From Arthrobacter sp. SLBN-112 (lineage in GTDB: Bacteria; Actinomycetota; Actinomycetes; Actinomycetales; Micrococcaceae): a DNA stretch of 64,000 nucleotides. The translations under genes and the position numbers were made by a program. The notes under the pieces are model-generated. The model did no database searches. It was not told the origin of the DNA and saw only the letters and a program-made list of their open reading frames with translations. This document shows positions 16,966 to 25,433 of the stretch, piece after piece. The first letter of the stretch is position 1, and every line of letters begins with the position of its first letter. Location: assembly GCF_006715225.1 (NCBI RefSeq), contig NZ_VFMU01000001.1:434001-498000 (forward strand), read 5' to 3'.

Positions 16966-17604
16966 CTAGTCCGCAAGGATCTTGTAAAGCGCGCGGCGGG
17001 TTTCGTCCATCTTCTCGACGGCGGCAGCGCGCTGTTCCTGCGTCACACCAGTGCGGAACTGGTGGATGGCGCCCAGGAGCTTGCCGATGCTCTGGTGGAA
17101 GTCCCTGTCCGCACTGTCCGGTTCCGCGTTCCAGGCGTTCTCCATCTCCTCGGCATGCTCCGCCACGTAGGCCCTGCCTGCGTTGGTAAGGACGAACTCA
17201 GTGCCGCGCCCTTCGCTCAGCGCCTCGATCAGGCCCTCGTCCACCAGCTGCTGCAGCGTGGGGTAGATGGATCCCGGGCTTGGCCGCCACATTCCGCCGG
17301 TCTTCGCGGCGATGGTCTTGATCAGTCCGTAACCATTGGAGGGCGCCTCCGCCAGGAGCGAGAGGATGGCTGCGCGGACATCGCCCCGGCTGGCGCGCCG
17401 GCCGCCCCGTCCGAAACCCGGACCAAAGCCGGGCCCGAAACCCGGGCCAAAACCGGGTCCAAATCCAGGTCCGAAACCGGGACCGAAGCCTGGACCGCGG
17501 TGCCCATGCGGTCCCCTGTGGCCCCTCCCCCGCTCGAAGCGCCCCTTGCCAAACTCCTTGCCAAACTCGGGGCCCTGATTCCTGTCGTCGAATATGCCTT
17601 TCAT
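16966..17604 (-). CDS. PadR family transcriptional regulator with Gly-Phe-Gly-Pro repeats
   Basis: A 212-residue regulator. Residues about 72-150 form a PadR winged helix (AILSLLAEAPSNGYGLIKTI, then PSPGSIYPTLQQLVDEGLIE and the wing GRGTEFVLTNAGR). The C-terminal helices (residues about 165-212) would make the dimer arm. In front is an unusual low-complexity segment with seven GFGP units after an Arg/His/Gly-rich start. It is divergent from the PBP gene, and a near-perfect 30-bp palindrome lies between them, so autoregulation and control of the PBP are likely. The ligand is unknown; PadR proteins often respond to phenolics or antimicrobials. Confidence 0.9.
   Translation of the reverse strand: MKGIFDDRNQGPEFGKEFGKGRFERGRGHRGPHGHRGPGFGPGFGPGFGPGFGPGFGPGFGPGFGRGGRRASRGDVRAAILSLLAEAPSNGYGLIKTIAAKTGGMWRPSPGSIYPTLQQLVDEGLIEALSEGRGTEFVLTNAGRAYVAEHAEEMENAWNAEPDSADRDFHQSIGKLLGAIHQFRTGVTQEQRAAAVEKMDETRRALYKILAD
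17410..17497 (-). repeat. 12-bp degenerate tandem repeat encoding GFGP units in padR
   Basis: Seven successive 12-base units of the type CCGAAACCCGGA (plus-strand reading) encode GFGP on the minus strand. Third-base changes between units show the repeat has drifted at the DNA level while the peptide has been kept. Confidence 0.85.
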
Positions 17605-17648
17605 GGTGGCATGGTCCTTTCCTGTTAAGGTCTTCGCTGCCTTATCGG

Positions 17649-17678
17649 CGATAGTTAACGATATGTCGGTAACTATCG
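17649..17678. promoter_or_regulatory. 30-bp palindrome, probable PadR operator
   Basis: Arms CGATAGTTA and TAACTATCG are perfect 9-bp complements. The 12-base centre ACGATATGTCGG is itself dyadic (CGA...TCG), leaving only two mismatched pairs in 30 bases. The site is 45 bp upstream of padR and 102 bp upstream of the divergent PBP gene. Confidence 0.75.
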
Positions 17679-17779
17679 CTGGTCAATGGTTTTGCGTGAC
17701 CAAATCCTGACGTTCGGCCCTGTTTCAGCCCTTGGCAGGAGCGTATTCTGTTCCCACCTTCAAGGACGAGGGCTGAGGA

Positions 17780-19951
17780 ATGGTGAAGAGGCGGAAGCGC
17801 AGGCGCGGCTTTGGCGTGGCCCTGGGACGAATCCTGGGGTTCATTGCAGCGAGTGTGATGTGCGGCGTGCTGGTGGCCAGCCTGGTGGTCCCGGCGGTGG
17901 CAGCCGCGGGGATGGGTGTCAGTTCCTCCATTGGCTACTTCGAACGCCTGCCGGAGGAGCTGACGGTGCAGCCGCCGTCGCAGGCTACGAAAGTCCTGAC
18001 CTCCGACGGGCAGCCAATCGCAACGTTTTATGCGGAAAACCGTGTGCGCGTGCCGCTGGACCAGATGTCGCCCTTCATCAAGGACGGCATTATCGCCATC
18101 GAGGACAGCAGGTTTTATGATCACGCAGGGGTGGATCCGCAGGGGATCCTGCGGGCACTGGTGTCCAACCTGACCAAGGGCGGCGAACAGGGCGCATCGA
18201 CCATCACCCAGCAGTACGTCACCAATGTCCTGAACGAGGCGCAACTTTCGCAGGACAGGCCGGACGAGGTGGTCCTGAACGGGCAGAAGACCCTCGGCGA
18301 CAAACTGCGGGAGATGAAACTCGCCGTCACCCTGGAGAAGAAGTACACCAAGGACCAGATCCTCGAGGGTTACCTCAACATCGTGTTCTTCAGCAGCAAT
18401 GCCTACGGAATTGAAGCCGCGGCGCGCTACTTCTTCAGCACCAGCGCGAAAGACCTGACGCTTCCCCAGGCAGCCCTCCTGGCCGGGCTGGTCAACAGCC
18501 CCACTCTGTATAACCCCGCCACCAATCCGGACAAGTCCATGGTGCGCCGCAACCAGGTCCTGTCCGAGATGCTGCGCTTGAAGAAGATCACGCAGGCCCA
18601 GCACGATGAGGCCGTGGCCGCACCCATCGAGTTGAAGATCACGCCGCAGCAGCAGGGTTGCGCCAATGCGGCCATGGCGCCGTACTTCTGCGACTACATC
18701 TCACACCTGATCCTGAACAACCCCGCCTACGGTGCAACGGAGCCTGAACGTGAGCGGAGGCTGTACCGGGGCGGCCTCACCATCATCACCACCTTGGACA
18801 GCAGGCTTCAGGCCGCCGCACAGGCCCAGGTGGACGGGACGGCAGGCGCAAATCCGGACCGCTGGGCAGCTTCGCTGGTAACCGTTCAGCCCGGCAGCGG
18901 CAAGATCCTGGCGATGGCCCAAAACACCACATTCCTTCCGCAACCCGGCAAGTTCGATACCAACCTGAACTTCAATGTGGATGCCAGGGACGCGCAGGGC
19001 AATGACCTGAACGGCGCGGGCGGATTCCAGCCCGGTTCCACCATGAAGCCCTTCACTTTCGCGGAATGGCTGAACGAAGGCAAAGCGATCACCGCCGAAG
19101 TGGACGCCTCGCGCCGGGTCTACCCCCTGGGCTTCCCGTGGAAGGACAGCTGCGGCAAAGTGCTGGGAGCCTACAGCACTGCGCAGGCAAACCCTGCCCT
19201 TGGTGCTGCCGATGACCTGCAGAACGCGGAAGAGGGCTTCTACCGACGCATGCCCGTCAACTACGGCCTGTACAACTCGATCAACACCGCCACCTTCGCT
19301 TCGGCCTCCCAATTGGACTTCTGCGGCATCCAGAAGATGGTGGATGCCGTGGGCCTGCACAGCGGCCTCGACAGCAGCCCTGTCAACATGCACCAACTGG
19401 GCAACCTCCTGGGCGGAACCGGCGTTGCCCCCCTCACCCTTGCGAACGCGTTTGCCACTTTCGCCACGGACGGCCGCTATTGCGCACCCATCGCATTGGC
19501 TGACATTACGGATGCGGCCGGGGCGAAACTTCCTGCCCAGGCACCGGACTGCCACGACGCCGTGAAACCGGACGTGGCCCGCGGCGTCAACTCGGTGCTG
19601 CAGGATGTCCTGAAGAAGGGCTCCGGCGTCTGGATCAACCCCAAAGTGCATGACAAGGTTCCCACCGCGGCCAAAACCGGCACCTCGAACAACAACGGTT
19701 CCACCTGGGTGGTGGGGTACACCACCGGCCTGGTCACCGCGTCCTTCTTCGGCGACGCCCTGGAAGGCCAAAAGCGGGCAGGACAGAACGTGACCATCAA
19801 CGGCACCTTCTACCCACGCCTCGATGGGTTCATGATCGCGGGGCCACAGTGGGCCAACTACATGCTCAAGGTGGCACCGCTTTATCCCGCTGCCCCGTTC
19901 GCGCCGCCTCCCGCGTCGATGATCGGCCCCAACCCCAATTACAAACCCTAG
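17780..19951 (+). CDS. Class A penicillin-binding protein (transglycosylase/transpeptidase)
   Basis: A 723-residue bifunctional peptidoglycan synthase anchored by one N-terminal helix (residues about 18-45). The GT51 transglycosylase domain shows EDSRFYDHAGVD, GASTITQQYV, the long helix KKYTKDQILEGYLNIVFF, and LPQAALLAGL. The penicillin-binding transpeptidase domain shows the SxxK motif in GSTMKPF (near residue 420), SIN in YNSINTATF (near 500) and KTG in AAKTGTSNNNG (near 631). All catalytic motifs are intact. There is no PASTA domain; the short C-terminal tail is Pro-rich. ATG 17780 is followed by a KRRKRRR stretch that fits a cytoplasmic tail. Divergent from padR and probably under its operator. 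Confidence 0.93.
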   Translation: MVKRRKRRRGFGVALGRILGFIAASVMCGVLVASLVVPAVAAAGMGVSSSIGYFERLPEELTVQPPSQATKVLTSDGQPIATFYAENRVRVPLDQMSPFIKDGIIAIEDSRFYDHAGVDPQGILRALVSNLTKGGEQGASTITQQYVTNVLNEAQLSQDRPDEVVLNGQKTLGDKLREMKLAVTLEKKYTKDQILEGYLNIVFFSSNAYGIEAAARYFFSTSAKDLTLPQAALLAGLVNSPTLYNPATNPDKSMVRRNQVLSEMLRLKKITQAQHDEAVAAPIELKITPQQQGCANAAMAPYFCDYISHLILNNPAYGATEPERERRLYRGGLTIITTLDSRLQAAAQAQVDGTAGANPDRWAASLVTVQPGSGKILAMAQNTTFLPQPGKFDTNLNFNVDARDAQGNDLNGAGGFQPGSTMKPFTFAEWLNEGKAITAEVDASRRVYPLGFPWKDSCGKVLGAYSTAQANPALGAADDLQNAEEGFYRRMPVNYGLYNSINTATFASASQLDFCGIQKMVDAVGLHSGLDSSPVNMHQLGNLLGGTGVAPLTLANAFATFATDGRYCAPIALADITDAAGAKLPAQAPDCHDAVKPDVARGVNSVLQDVLKKGSGVWINPKVHDKVPTAAKTGTSNNNGSTWVVGYTTGLVTASFFGDALEGQKRAGQNVTINGTFYPRLDGFMIAGPQWANYMLKVAPLYPAAPFAPPPASMIGPNPNYKP

Positions 19952-19965
19952 GGCCGGTCAGCTGC

Positions 19966-21474
19966 TCATCGCCGCCGCTGCGGCACTGGCGGCCGTCTCG
20001 AACCGGCCGGGTAGTTCGCAGACTGGGACAGGAAAGGCACGACCGCGGTGCCTTCCATAGGGGTTAACGTCGCCGTGAATGTGGTTCCGGGTAGTGGTGG
20101 TGCGGTGGAGTGGTAGGTGTGGCCGGTTGGGGTGCAGGTCGCTACCGTGTGCCGCGGGCCGGCGACTGCTTTTGCGGTCCAACCGGGTATTTCTTTGGTG
20201 TGGTTGCAGGCTTCGCAGAGGCCCTGCCCGTTACGGGCGCTGGTGGGGCCGCCGTCATGCCAGGCGGTGATGTGGTCGTGGTGGCGGATCGGGGCGTCGC
20301 AGTACGGCGTGCGGCAGGTGATATCCCGGACCCGGAGGAAGCGCTTCAACCCCGCCGGAAAGAACCTTGCCTTGGAGTCCATCGCCACCAACTCACCGGC
20401 AACCGGAGCTGTGTAGAGCCGCCGGACCCAGAGCTCCAGGTCGTGCCGGCCGGCAATATCGGCGGGGTCTTCGGTGGTGCCGGTGGCTGCAGGGCTGAGG
20501 GCGATGTCCCGGGCGGCTGCTGCGGGGATGGTGCCGTAACCGGGAAGCCGTGCCGGTTCGGCATCGGCCTGGAGGAGGGTGCGGTCGGTCATGACGAGCT
20601 GGATCTGAACCCCGCTGATCCCGCCCGGGGTACCGGTGACGCGTTCGACGAGGGTGTCGGCCATGACCTGCCCCCGCGACCTCTCATCCCCAGCCGCGCG
20701 TGCCGTGTCGGCATCCTTGGTGAGGGCGGTGTAGGCGGCGACTCCTTGGGCGACCGGCAGCAGCGCGGTCAGGTACGTCATGGTGTCCGGGGCCGGGCGC
20801 AGGCTCACGCTCCGTTCGGTGGCCGCGCGTGCGGCCCGTTTCGCCACCGAGGCAGGGTCCCGCCGGTATGCCGCGGCCCGGACCGCGGCCACAATGGCCT
20901 TATCTCCCCTGCCGTCCAGGGCACCGGTGTCGGCTCCGAGTTCCTCATCCACCCCCGCCCGGTCCTCAGGGGTGAGGCAGATGGTTTCCCTCACAACCAG
21001 CGTCACCCGCCACTCATTCAACAACCCACTCCGGAACGCGGCGAAGGTGTGCGGCATCCCGGTCAGGGTTTTGGCCAGGCCCAGCAGCCGGGACCCCCGG
21101 GCCGGGGATTCACCCCGGGCCAGCGCGATCTGCGCCGCGACCCCGGCACCCTGCTCAGCGGCCGGGACCCCGGCAGCGGCCTGCTCCCGCCGCTGCTGAC
21201 AATCAAACGCCACCGCCGTATCAGCCTGACGCGCACCGGCAGCGCACTTCAGGTCCTCCAGCTCCCGCATCTGCTCGATCATCCCCGCACCATTGGAAGC
21301 CAGCGGAACAGAACGCAGCAGGGCCAGCACATCAGCAATCGAAGGCGCAGCAGCCGGAAACCGAAGCTCATCCGTGGCAGCCGGAACAGCACATGCGGAG
21401 TGCGGCGGAACAGCAGCCAACAGCCCCTGAGGCTCTGCCTCCAGTACCGCCGCCACCCCCAACACCACTTCCAT
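19966..21474 (-). CDS. DUF222 and HNH endonuclease domain protein (13E12-type)
   Basis: A 502-residue protein of the family abundant in Arthrobacter and mycobacteria. The N-terminal two thirds is DUF222 (helical, LASNGAGMIEQMRELEDLK; AIALARGESPARGSRLLGLAKTL split across the domain). The C-terminal HNH nuclease segment reads RDITCRTPYCDAPIRHHDH, then WHDGGPTSARNGQGLCEACN. It contains the zinc-type cysteines and the catalytic His. Members are thought to be linked to mobile DNA or repeats, but the role of this one is unknown. ATG 21474 is chosen over the TTG two codons upstream. It stands alone, convergent with the PBP gene (14 bp). Confidence 0.88.
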   Translation of the reverse strand: MEVVLGVAAVLEAEPQGLLAAVPPHSACAVPAATDELRFPAAAPSIADVLALLRSVPLASNGAGMIEQMRELEDLKCAAGARQADTAVAFDCQQRREQAAAGVPAAEQGAGVAAQIALARGESPARGSRLLGLAKTLTGMPHTFAAFRSGLLNEWRVTLVVRETICLTPEDRAGVDEELGADTGALDGRGDKAIVAAVRAAAYRRDPASVAKRAARAATERSVSLRPAPDTMTYLTALLPVAQGVAAYTALTKDADTARAAGDERSRGQVMADTLVERVTGTPGGISGVQIQLVMTDRTLLQADAEPARLPGYGTIPAAAARDIALSPAATGTTEDPADIAGRHDLELWVRRLYTAPVAGELVAMDSKARFFPAGLKRFLRVRDITCRTPYCDAPIRHHDHITAWHDGGPTSARNGQGLCEACNHTKEIPGWTAKAVAGPRHTVATCTPTGHTYHSTAPPLPGTTFTATLTPMEGTAVVPFLSQSANYPAGSRRPPVPQRRR

Positions 21475-21572
21475 AACCAAAGTCTTCCACTAAGGCCAGA
21501 CAACACCAGCCACCCAGAACCCCTATGTGGAAAAACAACTTTTGGCCGCTGCCGTCGCACCCCTCTGGCAGC

Positions 21573-22151
21573 ATGGGGGACGTGAAGATCCTTGAGACCA
21601 AGCGGCTTATCCTGCGTCCATGGCAGCCGGACGACGCCGCGTTTGTGCTGGACCTCTACTCCCGCTGGGAGGTGCAGCGCTTCATCGGCAGCCATCCGCG
21701 GATCATGACCAGCATTGCCGAGGCCCGGGAGCGCATCGATATCTGGCGCAGGCTGGACCATCCCATCCACGCCGTCTGGGCCGTCCAGCTCAAGGACACG
21801 ACCGAAAAACCAAAGCAGGACAAGGCCTCCGTCCGGCTCGCCGGGACCTTGCTCCTCAAGTCCATCCCGGCGTCGGGCTCTAAACTGCCCCTCCAGCCTT
21901 CGGGTGATACGGAAATTGGCTGGCACTTCCACCCGGACCACTGGGGGAACGGCTACGCCACGGAGGCGTCTCAGGCGGTTCTCAATCTTGCGTTCAGCAG
22001 CGGATTGCCGCGGGTTGTGGCGGTAACAAACCCCGCCAACACAGCATCGCAACGGGTTTGCACCAGGATCGGGCTGGTTCACCGGGGGCAGACCGACAAG
22101 TACTACAACGCCCGCTGTGAGCTGTTTGAGCGGTGGAACGCCGTCTCCTAG
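21573..22151 (+). CDS. GNAT family N-acetyltransferase (RimJ/RimL type)
   Basis: A 192-residue acetyltransferase. LETKRLILRPWQPDDAAFVLDLYS is the RimJ/RimL-like N-terminal block, EIGWHFHPDHWGNGYATEASQAVL holds the acetyl-CoA binding turn (GNGYATE in place of Q/RxxGxG/A), and VTNPANTASQRVCTRIGLVHRG is the usual C-terminal motif. It probably acetylates a protein N-terminus or small amine; the substrate is unknown. Two starts are close, ATG 21573 and GTG 21582; neither has an ideal ribosome site. Its end overlaps that of the convergent DUF1992 gene by 4 bases. Confidence 0.85.
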   Translation: MGDVKILETKRLILRPWQPDDAAFVLDLYSRWEVQRFIGSHPRIMTSIAEARERIDIWRRLDHPIHAVWAVQLKDTTEKPKQDKASVRLAGTLLLKSIPASGSKLPLQPSGDTEIGWHFHPDHWGNGYATEASQAVLNLAFSSGLPRVVAVTNPANTASQRVCTRIGLVHRGQTDKYYNARCELFERWNAVS

Positions 22152-22741
22152 CCTGTCCCCTTCCACAGCCGCTTCCACCAGGAACGCCCCTGCTCCGGCT
22201 CGGCAGGAGGTTCCACAACCCGCGCCGCACGCCGGCTGCGCCAGCGCTCCACCTCGTCCTCCACCTCACGGGTCTTGGTGATCACGGGCGGCCCGCCCTG
22301 CAGCTGGCGGCGGGCATCGATCACCCGCCGGTTGAAATCCTGCAGGAGATCCCGGACCTGCTGTTCCGTGTATTGGGCGTCCAGCTTGGCATCGAGTTCA
22401 GCATCCTCGGTGCGGAGCAGGATGGCAGCCGGGCCCAGGCCGCTGATGTTCTCCCGCTGGATCAAACCCTTGACCCACCAGTCGGGATCGTAGGATTCGC
22501 CCAGGCCGGGGATCGGCTTGCCCGCGTACTTGAGGTTGTCGAACTTGCCATGCGCCATGGCGTCCCGGACCAGGTATTCGGCGCGGGCGGCGTCGCTGAC
22601 TTTCCTGCGCTTCTCCCGCTCCTGGGCGTCGAGGGCATCCAGAGCGGCTTCCTCCTCGGCGCTGATGCCCGCCCCGCGGTACGAGCGGAGCTCCGCCGCC
22701 CTTTCCAGGCGCTTCCGGAAATCCCCTGCCGCGCCGCTCAT
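22148..22741 (-). CDS. DUF1992 (DnaJC28-like conserved domain) protein
   Basis: A 197-residue hydrophilic, helical protein. The core ARAEYLVRDAMAHGKFDNLKYAGKPIPGLGESYDPDWWVKGLI is the DUF1992 signature found in bacterial proteins and in eukaryotic DNAJC28 (shown here as one block of the domain, residues about 53-94). The C-terminus is Trp/Arg/Lys-rich. Function unknown. ATG 22741 is preferred, with AGGGAAGG about 11 bases upstream; a GTG 9 bases earlier is also possible. Confidence 0.82.
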   Translation of the reverse strand: MSGAAGDFRKRLERAAELRSYRGAGISAEEEAALDALDAQEREKRRKVSDAARAEYLVRDAMAHGKFDNLKYAGKPIPGLGESYDPDWWVKGLIQRENISGLGPAAILLRTEDAELDAKLDAQYTEQQVRDLLQDFNRRVIDARRQLQGGPPVITKTREVEDEVERWRSRRAARVVEPPAEPEQGRSWWKRLWKGTG

Positions 22742-22820
22742 CGCTGCCACCGCCTTCCCTCGGGCTGCCCACCTTCCAGTATTTCAGCGGCGGGCGTGCT
22801 CTATCAACGCCCAAAGGTGG

Positions 22821-22854
22821 GTGGACGACGGCGGGACGTCCCGCCGTCGTCCAC
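22821..22854. terminator. 34-bp perfect palindrome, terminator-like
   Basis: The sequence is self-complementary over its full 34 bases: arm GTGGACGACGGCGGGAC joined to its exact reverse complement with no loop. It lies between the SRPBCC gene end (22891) and the DUF1992 start (22741), where a minus-strand terminator is expected, though no T-tract follows. It belongs to the recurrent GACGACGGCGGG hairpin family. Confidence 0.65.
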
Positions 22855-22890
22855 TTACCCGGCGCCGTGGCGAAGGTTCGTTACGACCGG

Positions 22891-23388
22891 TCAGGCGTTG
22901 GCGTGCTCCGCGAGGATGCCATCCATCTGGCCCACGGCCTCCTTGAGGCCCTCTTCCATGCCCATCTGCATCATCTGCTCCAGCTGTTCCTCGGACTCAA
23001 ACGTGGACAGGATGGTCATTCTGGTCCGCTCCCCCGCGGACTCAATGGTGACTGTTGCGTGGGAAATGCCCAGCTCACCCGTGGGATTGCCGTCGTTGTC
23101 CGCAAAACCGTCATTGAACTCGAGCCGGCCCGGCGCTTCGATGTTGGTGAACTCCCACCAGCCGTGCGCCTTATCCCCTTCCGGGCCGGTCATGTAGTAG
23201 CTGGCCTTGCCGCCCGGCACGAAGTCATGCTTGTAGAAGGTGGCCGGGTAGGTGGGCGGGCCCCACCAGCGCTCCAGCTGCCGCGGGTCCTCGAAGAGCT
23301 GCCAGACGCGTTCCACGCCGGCGTCGAATTCGGCAACCAAGGTGAGGCTCAGAGCCTCGGGGTTCTTATCCGTACTGATGACTGTCAT
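22891..23388 (-). CDS. SRPBCC (AHSA1-like) domain protein
   Basis: A 165-residue START-like fold protein of the AHSA1 family: VAEFDAGVERVWQLFEDPRQLERWWGPP is the classic first helix-strand block, and WWEFTNIEAPGRLEFNDGFAD and LSTFESEEQLEQMMQMGMEEG follow in the expected order. Such proteins bind hydrophobic ligands in an internal cavity. It lies 12 bp after the ArsR-type regulator on the same strand; ArsR-SRPBCC pairs are common and the operon is autoregulated in studied cases. The ligand is unknown. Confidence 0.88.
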   Translation of the reverse strand: MTVISTDKNPEALSLTLVAEFDAGVERVWQLFEDPRQLERWWGPPTYPATFYKHDFVPGGKASYYMTGPEGDKAHGWWEFTNIEAPGRLEFNDGFADNDGNPTGELGISHATVTIESAGERTRMTILSTFESEEQLEQMMQMGMEEGLKEAVGQMDGILAEHANA

Positions 23389-23400
23389 GGCAATGCCTTC

Positions 23401-23733
23401 CTAACCTTCAGCGAGAATGTCTGCCATCCTGGCGGCGCGCTGCCGCCAGATGTGTTCATATTCATCGAGCAGCCGCCGGGCTTTTTGCAGTCCTTCGTGA
23501 TTGCCCCGCACGATTTGCTCCCTTCCGCGTTTTTCCTTGGTCACCAAGGATGCGCGCTCCAACACGGCCACGTGCTTCTGGACGGCCGCGAAGCTCATGG
23601 CGTAGAGGGCTGCCAGGCCCGAGACGGAGTACTCGCCGACAGTGACCCGGCGGACGATGTCCCGCCGGGTGGAATCGGCGAACGCCTGGAAGAGGCGGTC
23701 CAGTTCGGTCTCATTCAGCTGATCTACAACCAT
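23401..23733 (-). CDS. ArsR/SmtB family transcriptional regulator
   Basis: A 110-residue winged-helix repressor: LFQAFADSTRRDIVRRVTVGEYSVSGLAALYAMSFAAVQKHV holds the helix-turn-helix (described as residues about 15-56), and LVTKEKRGREQIV is the wing. It lacks the metal-binding Cys motifs of SmtB/ArsR and fits the group paired with SRPBCC genes. A 30-bp inverted repeat is centred on its own start codon, implying autorepression that would also block its translation start. It is divergent from the S51-like peptidase gene by 126 bp. Confidence 0.9.
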   Translation of the reverse strand: MVVDQLNETELDRLFQAFADSTRRDIVRRVTVGEYSVSGLAALYAMSFAAVQKHVAVLERASLVTKEKRGREQIVRGNHEGLQKARRLLDEYEHIWRQRAARMADILAEG

Positions 23734-23748
23734 TTGGTTGTAGATTAG
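23719..23748. promoter_or_regulatory. ArsR operator palindrome over the start codon
   Basis: Arms CTGATCTACAACCA and TGGTTGTAGATTAG match at 13 of 14 positions around a TT centre. The ATG of the ArsR gene lies inside the centre. This AACCA-N2-TGGTT type dyad matches operators reported for ArsR-SRPBCC pairs. Confidence 0.8.
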
Positions 23749-23859
23749 CCCTCGCGTCGACGTGCGTCAATGGGTTTTTGTTCGGCATCCATTCGGCAGC
23801 CATCCGGCGTTGGACCCAACGGCCGCGGCTGCCCTGCTGGTGCCGGTATCTTGAACCCC

Positions 23860-24591
23860 ATGAGCATTTTCCTCGCCGGCGCGGGGCCGGATCCGCTGGC
23901 ATTCCCGGAAGTCTTTGACCGGTTCACACTCAACGTCCGGGAGCATGCCGGCGGGGACCGGCAGGCACGCATTGCTGTCGCAGTGCACCACGGCGATGGA
24001 AACCTGCACGAGCTCGTGGCGGCCTACGCGGAACCGCTCCGCGCCAGGATCGAGTGCGAAATAGTGCCCATTCCGCTCCTGACGGGAAAGCATGCCGATG
24101 CTGCCGCCTTCGACGAAGTGGATGCCATCGTGGTGGGTGGCGGTTTGACGCCGGCCTACTGGAAGGCGCTTCACCCGCTGGCCGCAGCCATCAGGAGAAA
24201 GGTGGCCGACGGCGCGCCCTACCTGGGATTTTCCGCCGGCGCCATGGTGGCATCCCGGCGGACGTTGGTTGGCGGATACCGGATCAACGGGGTGGAAGTA
24301 TGCGGCCAGGAGTGCTCGGAAGGCCTGGACTCAGTGGATATCCGGGAGGGCCTGGGGCTTGCCGCGTTTTCTGTGGATGTCCACGCGGCGCAGGCCGGGA
24401 CGCTGAGCCGGGCGGTGGGCGCCGTGGCGGCGGGTCTGATGGAGAGGGCCGTGGCCATAGACGAAAGCACAGCCGTTGTTCTGCCGGCGCCGGGAGACCT
24501 GGACTACGACGTCATCGGCAGCGGGAACTGCTGGGACATCCACCGAACCGGAGGGGCCGCCACCGCCGTCGTCGTCCGCTCGGCGACCTGA
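23860..24591 (+). CDS. Peptidase S51/cyanophycinase-like protein
   Basis: A 243-residue protein of the class I glutamine amidotransferase-like fold. The nucleophile elbow GFSAGAMVA places Ser near residue 123, as in peptidase E and cyanophycinase; VDAIVVGGGLTPAYWKAL precedes it. A late His (VDVHAAQ) could complete a catalytic dyad. It may cleave Asp-containing dipeptides or a related peptide bond in the cytoplasm. ATG 23860 is chosen because it starts at the first strand MSIFLAGAGPD; the frame extends 30 codons upstream without similarity. It is divergent from the ArsR gene. Confidence 0.8.
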   Translation: MSIFLAGAGPDPLAFPEVFDRFTLNVREHAGGDRQARIAVAVHHGDGNLHELVAAYAEPLRARIECEIVPIPLLTGKHADAAAFDEVDAIVVGGGLTPAYWKALHPLAAAIRRKVADGAPYLGFSAGAMVASRRTLVGGYRINGVEVCGQECSEGLDSVDIREGLGLAAFSVDVHAAQAGTLSRAVGAVAAGLMERAVAIDESTAVVLPAPGDLDYDVIGSGNCWDIHRTGGAATAVVVRSAT

Positions 24592-24630
24592 CCGGGCCGG
24601 GCCGGAACAAGGCTGGCGCAAACGTACGGG

Positions 24631-25365
24631 CTATGAGTCGAAGTGGGTGCGGACGCTGCTGCCGGACAGCTGCTCGATCAGTTCCCTGGCAACATCCCGA
24701 AGCTTGCGGTTGCGGTTGCTGGAGACCTTGGTGAGGATTTCCATGGCTTCCTCCTGCGAGCACCGGTTCTGCGCCATGATGACACCACAGGCCAGATTGA
24801 TGGCAGTCCTGCTCTCAAGGGCGGCCTCAAGATCTTCGGCCCGGTTCTCTATGGTGTTGATGCGCACGGAGAGTTGCATGGTGTTGTGCACCGCCCCAGC
24901 GAAACCCACTGCCTTGTCGTAGACATCCGCTGTGAACACATGTGGTTTGGTTGCGAAAAAGTTCAAGGCCGCCCTGGCATCACCCGTGATTTCCAGCGGC
25001 ACGCCAAGGGAGCTGCGCACGTTGTGCTCTGCCAGCTTTTCGTTGAATTCAGGCCACCTCGGATCTTTTGCGACATCATCGATCATGATGGGAGTCATTT
25101 CCCGGAGGGCACGGACGCAAGGCCCATCGCCCAACATCTGCTCGATGTGGTCAAGTTCCACGGCACGTGCACTGCTGCCGGCTGCAGTGGTGGGCCGACG
25201 ACGGAGCTTGAGGGTGACGGCGCACTCGATCGTATCGTCCGCAGCTTCGGAGACCGCGGCGGCAGCCATCTCCGAGAGCCCGGACAGGAAATCCACAATG
25301 CCCTCGGCGCCCACCAGGATTTCCTGCAGCTGGCGCACGGACTCGTTATCTGCTGACGTCGACAT
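24631..25365 (-). CDS. GAF and ANTAR domain regulator (paralog 2)
   Basis: A 244-residue protein with the same layout as paralog 1. The GAF-like domain includes GDGPCVRALRE, DPRWPEFNEKLAEHNVRSSLGVPL and AALNFFATKPH. The ANTAR domain reads ESRTAINLACGVIMAQNRCSQEEAM and then RDVARELI. It ends in RTHFDS, the shared C-terminal motif. It is divergent from paralog 3 with only 68 bp between starts, so the two share a control region. Role inferred: signal-dependent RNA-level regulator (antiterminator) with unknown targets. Confidence 0.88.
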   Translation of the reverse strand: MSTSADNESVRQLQEILVGAEGIVDFLSGLSEMAAAAVSEAADDTIECAVTLKLRRRPTTAAGSSARAVELDHIEQMLGDGPCVRALREMTPIMIDDVAKDPRWPEFNEKLAEHNVRSSLGVPLEITGDARAALNFFATKPHVFTADVYDKAVGFAGAVHNTMQLSVRINTIENRAEDLEAALESRTAINLACGVIMAQNRCSQEEAMEILTKVSSNRNRKLRDVARELIEQLSGSSVRTHFDS

Positions 25366-25433
25366 GGAGCAATCTTACTGTCACAAGGCGCAGGCCGCAT
25401 GGAGGCGTCAAAGGGTTGGCATATGCTGGAGAA

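Noticed and set aside
17410..17497. Short regular repeats that could look like a CRISPR array
   Set aside because: The units are contiguous 12-mers encoding GFGP in frame inside padR, without spacers.
18701..19771. 356-codon minus-strand open frame antisense to the PBP gene
   Set aside because: Opposite strand encodes intact SxxK, SxN and KTG motifs; the antisense frame has none of any family.
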